The notes beneath the pieces were generated by a model that worked only from the letters and a program-made list of their open reading frames with translations, had not been told where the DNA came from and searched no databases. From Artemisia argyi (lineage: Eukaryota; Streptophyta; Magnoliopsida; Asterales; Asteraceae): a stretch of DNA of 64,000 bases. The translations under genes and the position numbers were made by a program. The DNA lies in assembly GCA_030686995.1 (NCBI GenBank), contig CM060691.1, forward strand, positions 62,657,838-62,721,837. The letters run 5' to 3'. This document shows positions 59,417 through 64,000 of the stretch, piece after piece. Every line of letters begins with the position of its first letter. Within the stretch, counting starts at the first letter, position 1.

Positions 59417-62400
59417 TGTAGCCTCTCGTAATTTTCCCAACGGTTAGTAAATACTTACTAGTTGTTACGTTATTTAAATACCCACTTTTACGTATGACAA
59501 TTTTTTTTTTTTATATAATTCACAACAGTAAATCGTGAATTATCTTTTGCTTAGAAACATTGCTTGCACACAAACCTAGATAGTCTAAATTATCGCGAAT
59601 ATACATATACTAAAAACATTTATATTTTATAAATATACGTTTCGTTATCTATACCGTACAATATTTATATATTCCGGAACCTACGAAAATTCCCGAGATT
59701 GCTCACTATCGTTACTTGAACTTATCCCGACTCCCTAAAATTTCTATGTGGACCCCACATCTTAAATGGGCCCCACTTCCTAGTATTTATACCAACCGGA
59801 CCCTTTCATTTTTTTTTTCTCTTCTTTCTGCTGGACCGAAACCAAAGCCAAAGCCCAAAAGGCTCATAAGCCCAAACGCACCCTTTTAGTTATTTTTTTT
59901 TCTTTGCAAACACACCTCGACACCCCCAAATGCACCCTAATATCTAACGATTCCTACACATAACGAACCTATATTTTTGCACATTATGGATTATCTACTG
60001 CCCAAGAATCATACGAGACCAAAGTTTTACTCACATGTTTTCGTCACTACCACTTAAAACAATCAAAGCTAAGACATGAACCCTCCAAGGAGATAAGGCC
60101 AAATCGTGGCATGATGACTCTTCCACACCTCCCCTTCTCCCCTATCACGAGAATATGAACAGAGATTGTGTCAAGAATGTATCACAAGGATACTTGGCCT
60201 TTACGAACGTCATTGGACAAATAATAAGGCAACACTATTTGCTTAACATGAAACCAAATCGTTCCTATGATCTCACGTACCTTAAAACGCAATATATATA
60301 ACAAGCACATGCACTCACAACTTGAAGCACACTTGTACGTACCAAAACTCACATAAACAAGAAACACAAAAGCTACATTGGAACCCTACGGAGTGCACAA
60401 GGGAACCATCGAAGGCTTGAAGTGAACCATCGAAGGCTTGAAGTGAACCATCGAAGGCTTGAAGTGAACCATCGAAGGCTTGAAGTGAACCACGAGGCAT
60501 TGAACCACATACACGAACCATTCTCACCATTTTACTCCACCTTTGAGGTGAGGTGAGACTTCCAAAATCTCTATTTCTTATATATATATGTACACGTATC
60601 ATTCATTTTTCACAAACACTTCGTCTAAGTAAAACAAGAAATTAAAACGTAACACATGTGTAATATTTGTTATTCTACACGTTTACTAAGTCACAAACGA
60701 GCATACATAACTATTTCAAGTGTATATCAAGGTTTAAATACTAAAAACCATACGATCTTAAGGCGTATAAGACATGCACGTTACTCACTAAAAGACTTAG
60801 AATTATTTTGAACTTCTATAATTTTGCGTATCGAGTTTTAACCCTACACTTTGGCCTCGTCATTTTAAAAATCGACACATGACCACCTATTATTTTCATG
60901 CGAGCTAATTGCCTACTTGAAATAGAAACAAGAATGATAAATATTACGACCTAATAACTTCATTTAAACACCTAACGAGACTCAAAGTAAACCGCTATAG
61001 AAACTGTTTTCAGAATCTTTTAAACCTTACGTGGGCTTATAAGCCCAAAAAGCTCTTTTTAGCTTATTGTAATAAGTTATGAGAATAAGCTGTTTTGAAA
61101 TGATGTTATAACTTAAAATTATGGATTTCGACTAACCTAGTGTTCCCCCTAACCTCGTGAATCGTTAAACCTTAACGGGCCCTTATTTTTGCTCGTTAAG
61201 CCCAATAAAAGAAATAAGCTAATAAAAAGCTAATAAGCTGTGAAAATAAGCTTTTCTAAATATTTTGAGCTTAATGAAATAATAAAATTTTTAAGTTTTG
61301 AATTTGGTAAGTTTGGACCATTTTTGCAAATATACGAGAGATAAGGACTAAATTCGCCAAATGGGTAAACTTTAGTGAAAAGTATAAAAACTATTTTATA
61401 AGGGGTATAAACTGTAAATATTGAAACTAAAGGATAATAAATGTATATATTTGATATTTGGACTAAAAATGTAAATATATATAACCTTTGGACTAACGGC
61501 GTAAATATTTTCCGTTAAGGGTAAAAAGTGTAAGATTAATAAAACCTTAAGGATCGAATTGAAACATTTAATTTTGATAAATAAATCTATATTTAGTATA
61601 TAAATTTGATTATATATTAAAAACGATAAATAATAAAACGTAACTTATTATATATATATAATACAAATAAAACTTATATGACGATAATCAAATTTAAACG
61701 ATATAAATACGTTAATTATTTCTTGTAAAACGATACGTTTATTTCTGTTATAAAAACTAACTTTATATCAATCATCGATATTTTTACTTACGAGATATAA
61801 TTATATATAACGTTGTTTTAAAACTTTAGGCACTTAAACAAACACGAGATTTATTCGTAACTAAATAACAAGTATTCGCGATAAAACCAGATTTAGACTA
61901 TTAACTGAAACTTGCATTATCTTTTAGGTTGTGTTGTGTGAAGCCATTTCCTTGCTTTGTTGAGACTACGATACCACTGTACTACTAAGGTGATTTCATA
62001 GCCCACTCTTTAACTATTTTCCCGTGGGGAGATACATGCTTAAAACTCAATCACAAGTCTTTTATACCGGGTATTGAAATACCGTCAGGCCAATGTTATT
62101 TGCTTAAGTTACTATTGTCAGAAGTCCCTCTATCATGAACCTTAATCACCTGAAGGGTGAACGTAAATAATTGTGGATAGTACTATTAGTGATTAACAAT
62201 CCTCGTTTGGTTGTTGGAGAAAACACCAGGCGCACTTTATTGTTCTTATAAATAGGTTATTGACAAATACCTATCTTTGGGGGCCTATTACTTACCATCA
62301 TAATTCATATTTATGATTGGCTGTTAATCGTTGAGTATCATGAGCTTAAGGCAATAACAGGAACATTAAATTTTCTTAACATATTGATTGTATGTGATTA

Positions 62401-62765
62401 CAATACATTCGTAACTTGTGATTAAACTCTTAAACTCAAACCTATGAATATCACTCAACTTTATGTTGACTTTAGCATGTTTATCTCAGGTAACTAAACA
62501 AGATGGATCTGGATGGCACGGAGTGGGCAAAAGCATGACAAGAACCATAATAAACTACTTATTTTCCTTCAGAATAAAACACGTTCTTGACTTAATAATG
62601 TTATGTATCCCAGATATTTGGTATTTTAAAATAAATTTAATTTTAATACTTCACTTTGTGTTGTCTACTATGATTGTGACAAAGATCCTCGAAGTAATAC
62701 CCCGAAAGTCTCCCGCTGACATGTTAAGTCTTCCGCTGTTAAAAACGACTTTTGGGGGTGTTACA
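59417..62765 (+). repeat. 5' LTR of Tekay-2
   Basis: TG...CA ends. The stretch ending TTGGGGGTGTTACAGATTGG is shared with Tekay-1 at its LTR/primer border. TATATATAAC near 60294 is a possible TATA box. Contains a 21-bp array at 60402-60485. No genes. Confidence 0.8.
60402..60495. repeat. Tandem array, 21 bp x 4 plus partial
   Basis: Unit GAACCATCGAAGGCTTGAAGT, four exact copies then a truncated one. Because the unit is a multiple of three, a minus-strand frame reads as a repeated heptapeptide, but nothing suggests expression. Confidence 0.95.
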
Positions 62766-62768
62766 GAT

Positions 62769-62781
62769 TGGTATTCAGAGC
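62769..62781 (+). other. Primer binding site of Tekay-2
   Basis: TGGTATTCAGAGC, the tRNA-iMet site with one extra T compared with Tekay-1. Confidence 0.75.
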
Positions 62782-62999
62782 CACGGTTATAGAGAACCAG
62801 ATGTTTTAAACATTGGACTATAACTACACTTTAACTGGACCATTTTTACAAAATACCACTTCATGCTCTCCGTGCCTACAATCCAACATCTGGTAGAAAA
62901 GTTACTTCTCATTATTTCTTACTTATATAACTTGATATATGCTTACATGTTATGATTATGCTAATAACTATGTTTACTAACCGGGATTATTACAGTACC

Positions 63000-64000
63000 A
63001 TGTCTTCCAAACCCAACTTCATTGTGTTGTTATCGGATTCGGAAACTGGGAGCTCTACACCTATTGAACCAACTCTTGCTCCAATGACTGTGTCACCTAC
63101 AACAGACAAGAATAAGGAAAGTCAGCAATCCTTTACTTCACCTCAAGCATCAACTGGTCCAATCAGACGCAGTAAGCAAACTTCTCCATTCCAGCCTTAT
63201 GAACCAACCACTGCTGGAAAAGCTCTTTCATATGCTGAAGAAAAAGACATCTGGGATGATACTAAATGGAAAAAGGAAGTTGCTCCAACTGCAGAACCAG
63301 TGATACTACCTAGCATATTTTATCAGCAGACTACTACTGTACCAGTGACAATCAACAGTCCACCACCTGTGAAAACTTCCAGTGCTCCTCTACCTTATCA
63401 ACCAAGGAATTACCAGATTCGTCCTACCTCCTCAGATCCTTACTGTTATGCAAGAACCAACCATAAGGCTCGTAAGCGGGTCAATGCTCGCAAATGGTCA
63501 TTTCTACTACCAATCCTTAAGTATTGGAGATCTCAAGAAGGTACTCCCACCAACAGAGAACTTGGTGAAAGATCATCATTTGCTGCATCCAAGATCCTTC
63601 CAGTCACTGGAGAACCCATTCACCATACCATACCACTCTTGGCAGCTAGGTTAGTAAGACATGAAGACAGGTTAGACGCCATAGCCACCTTGGTGAACAA
63701 CATCCCTAATGAACTAATAGAAGTCATGTCAGCTGAGATAGAACAACTTGTGATGGGACACCTAGAGACGGGAACCATAATTGAACAACTAAGTACCCAA
63801 TTCAGTGAAGCTATGGAATTCATCGGATTACTTTGCTCTGCTAACACCGTAAACAGGGATATCATGTGTGACATCGATCAAGCCCTCGACACCACAAGAG
63901 CCCAAGTCATGTCTCTGCGACGTGCACAACAAGAAACACAAGCTAGGGAGAGAGATCGAGACCAAATCATAGAAACCATGGCCGCCAAAATTCAGGAACT
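63000..64000 (+). CDS. Extra ORF upstream of gag in Tekay-2 (ORF0), runs off window
   Basis: Open from the ATG at 63000 to the last base, 333 codons with no stop. The start MSSKPNFIVLLSDSETGSST and a Ser/Thr/Pro-rich part lead to a basic block (ARTNHKARKRVNARKW). A helical C-terminal part has RLVRHEDRLDAIATLVNNIPNELIEVM and SLRRAQQETQARERDRDQI. The RxxRHEDxxD and SLRR blocks correspond to those in the Tekay-1 ORF at 16939-17736, which is shorter. Its place just after the primer site is the same. No catalytic motif seen; function unknown. Confidence 0.7.
   Translation, partial: MSSKPNFIVLLSDSETGSSTPIEPTLAPMTVSPTTDKNKESQQSFTSPQASTGPIRRSKQTSPFQPYEPTTAGKALSYAEEKDIWDDTKWKKEVAPTAEPVILPSIFYQQTTTVPVTINSPPPVKTSSAPLPYQPRNYQIRPTSSDPYCYARTNHKARKRVNARKWSFLLPILKYWRSQEGTPTNRELGERSSFAASKILPVTGEPIHHTIPLLAARLVRHEDRLDAIATLVNNIPNELIEVMSAEIEQLVMGHLETGTIIEQLSTQFSEAMEFIGLLCSANTVNRDIMCDIDQALDTTRAQVMSLRRAQQETQARERDRDQIIETMAAKIQE

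Larger units (their letters stand above)
59417..64000 (+). mobile_element. Second Tekay-like Gypsy element (Tekay-2), partial
   Basis: Starts TGTAGCCTCTCG inside the Copia-2 3' LTR. A 3349-bp LTR ending GGGGGTGTTACA is followed by a tRNA-iMet-like primer site and an ORF like the upstream ORF of Tekay-1. The LTR differs from that of Tekay-1 over most of its length, so it is another family. gag-pol lies beyond the window. Confidence 0.8.

Overview
This window is plant nuclear DNA and almost wholly transposable elements. Long LTR retrotransposons, class II elements with plant-type transposases, GT-AG introns, plant leader and TATA architecture, and AT-rich composition with many (TA)n tracts all say eudicot. 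The retroelement proteins (coiled-coil Copia spacer protein, CGGxH-type Gypsy ORF, accessory Copia ORFs) are of kinds I know from Asteraceae such as Tanacetum and Artemisia, so a daisy-family genome is the best guess (inference). I see no ordinary host gene, no tRNA or rRNA gene and no CRISPR.

Layout. (1) 1-9955: a Copia element on the minus strand with both LTRs, whose only protein is a coiled-coil spacer region; it also carries three exact-length 860-bp tandem repeats. (2) 9951-13204: the minus-strand Tat-like Gypsy fragment into which that Copia inserted (tRNA-Asp type primer site, truncated long LTR). (3) 13205-35316: 3' half of a plus-strand Tat-like Gypsy. Its integrase is split by a complete Tekay/Del-type chromovirus (13359-29798), whose own reverse transcriptase is split by a 3.75-kb solo LTR (20488-24236). 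Downstream of the integrase come nine 61-bp repeats, a spliced antisense extra ORF (31864-34319) and the 3' LTR. (4) 35691-37377: a dead PIF/Harbinger element. (5) about 38190-43170: a Mutator-like element (MULE) holding three further DNA elements, each nested in the next. (6) 43656-43873 a Tourist-like MITE and 43947-45751 a Harbinger element with an uninterrupted transposase ORF. (7) from about 46781: a second MULE with a GRF zinc-finger gene convergent to a broken transposase. (8) 50427 onward: a Copia element lacking pol but with gag plus two accessory ORFs, interrupted in its 3' LTR at 59417 by a second Tekay-like element that runs off the window.

How the parts relate. Most genes encode parts of mobile elements: gag, protease, RT, RNase H and integrase for the Gypsy elements, transposases for the DNA elements. 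Several elements lack enzymes and would depend on related autonomous copies. Insertion order can be read from target-site duplications. The most unusual unit is the 50427-59416 Copia, where a GC-rich inverted-repeat module (GGCGGCCCCCTTAA / TTAAGGGGACCGGC) occurs in each LTR and again upstream of each accessory ORF, as if LTR promoter-proximal DNA had been reused. Coordinates of element ends rest on TG...CA ends, TIRs, PBS/PPT sites and TSDs read by eye; no alignments or database searches were run.
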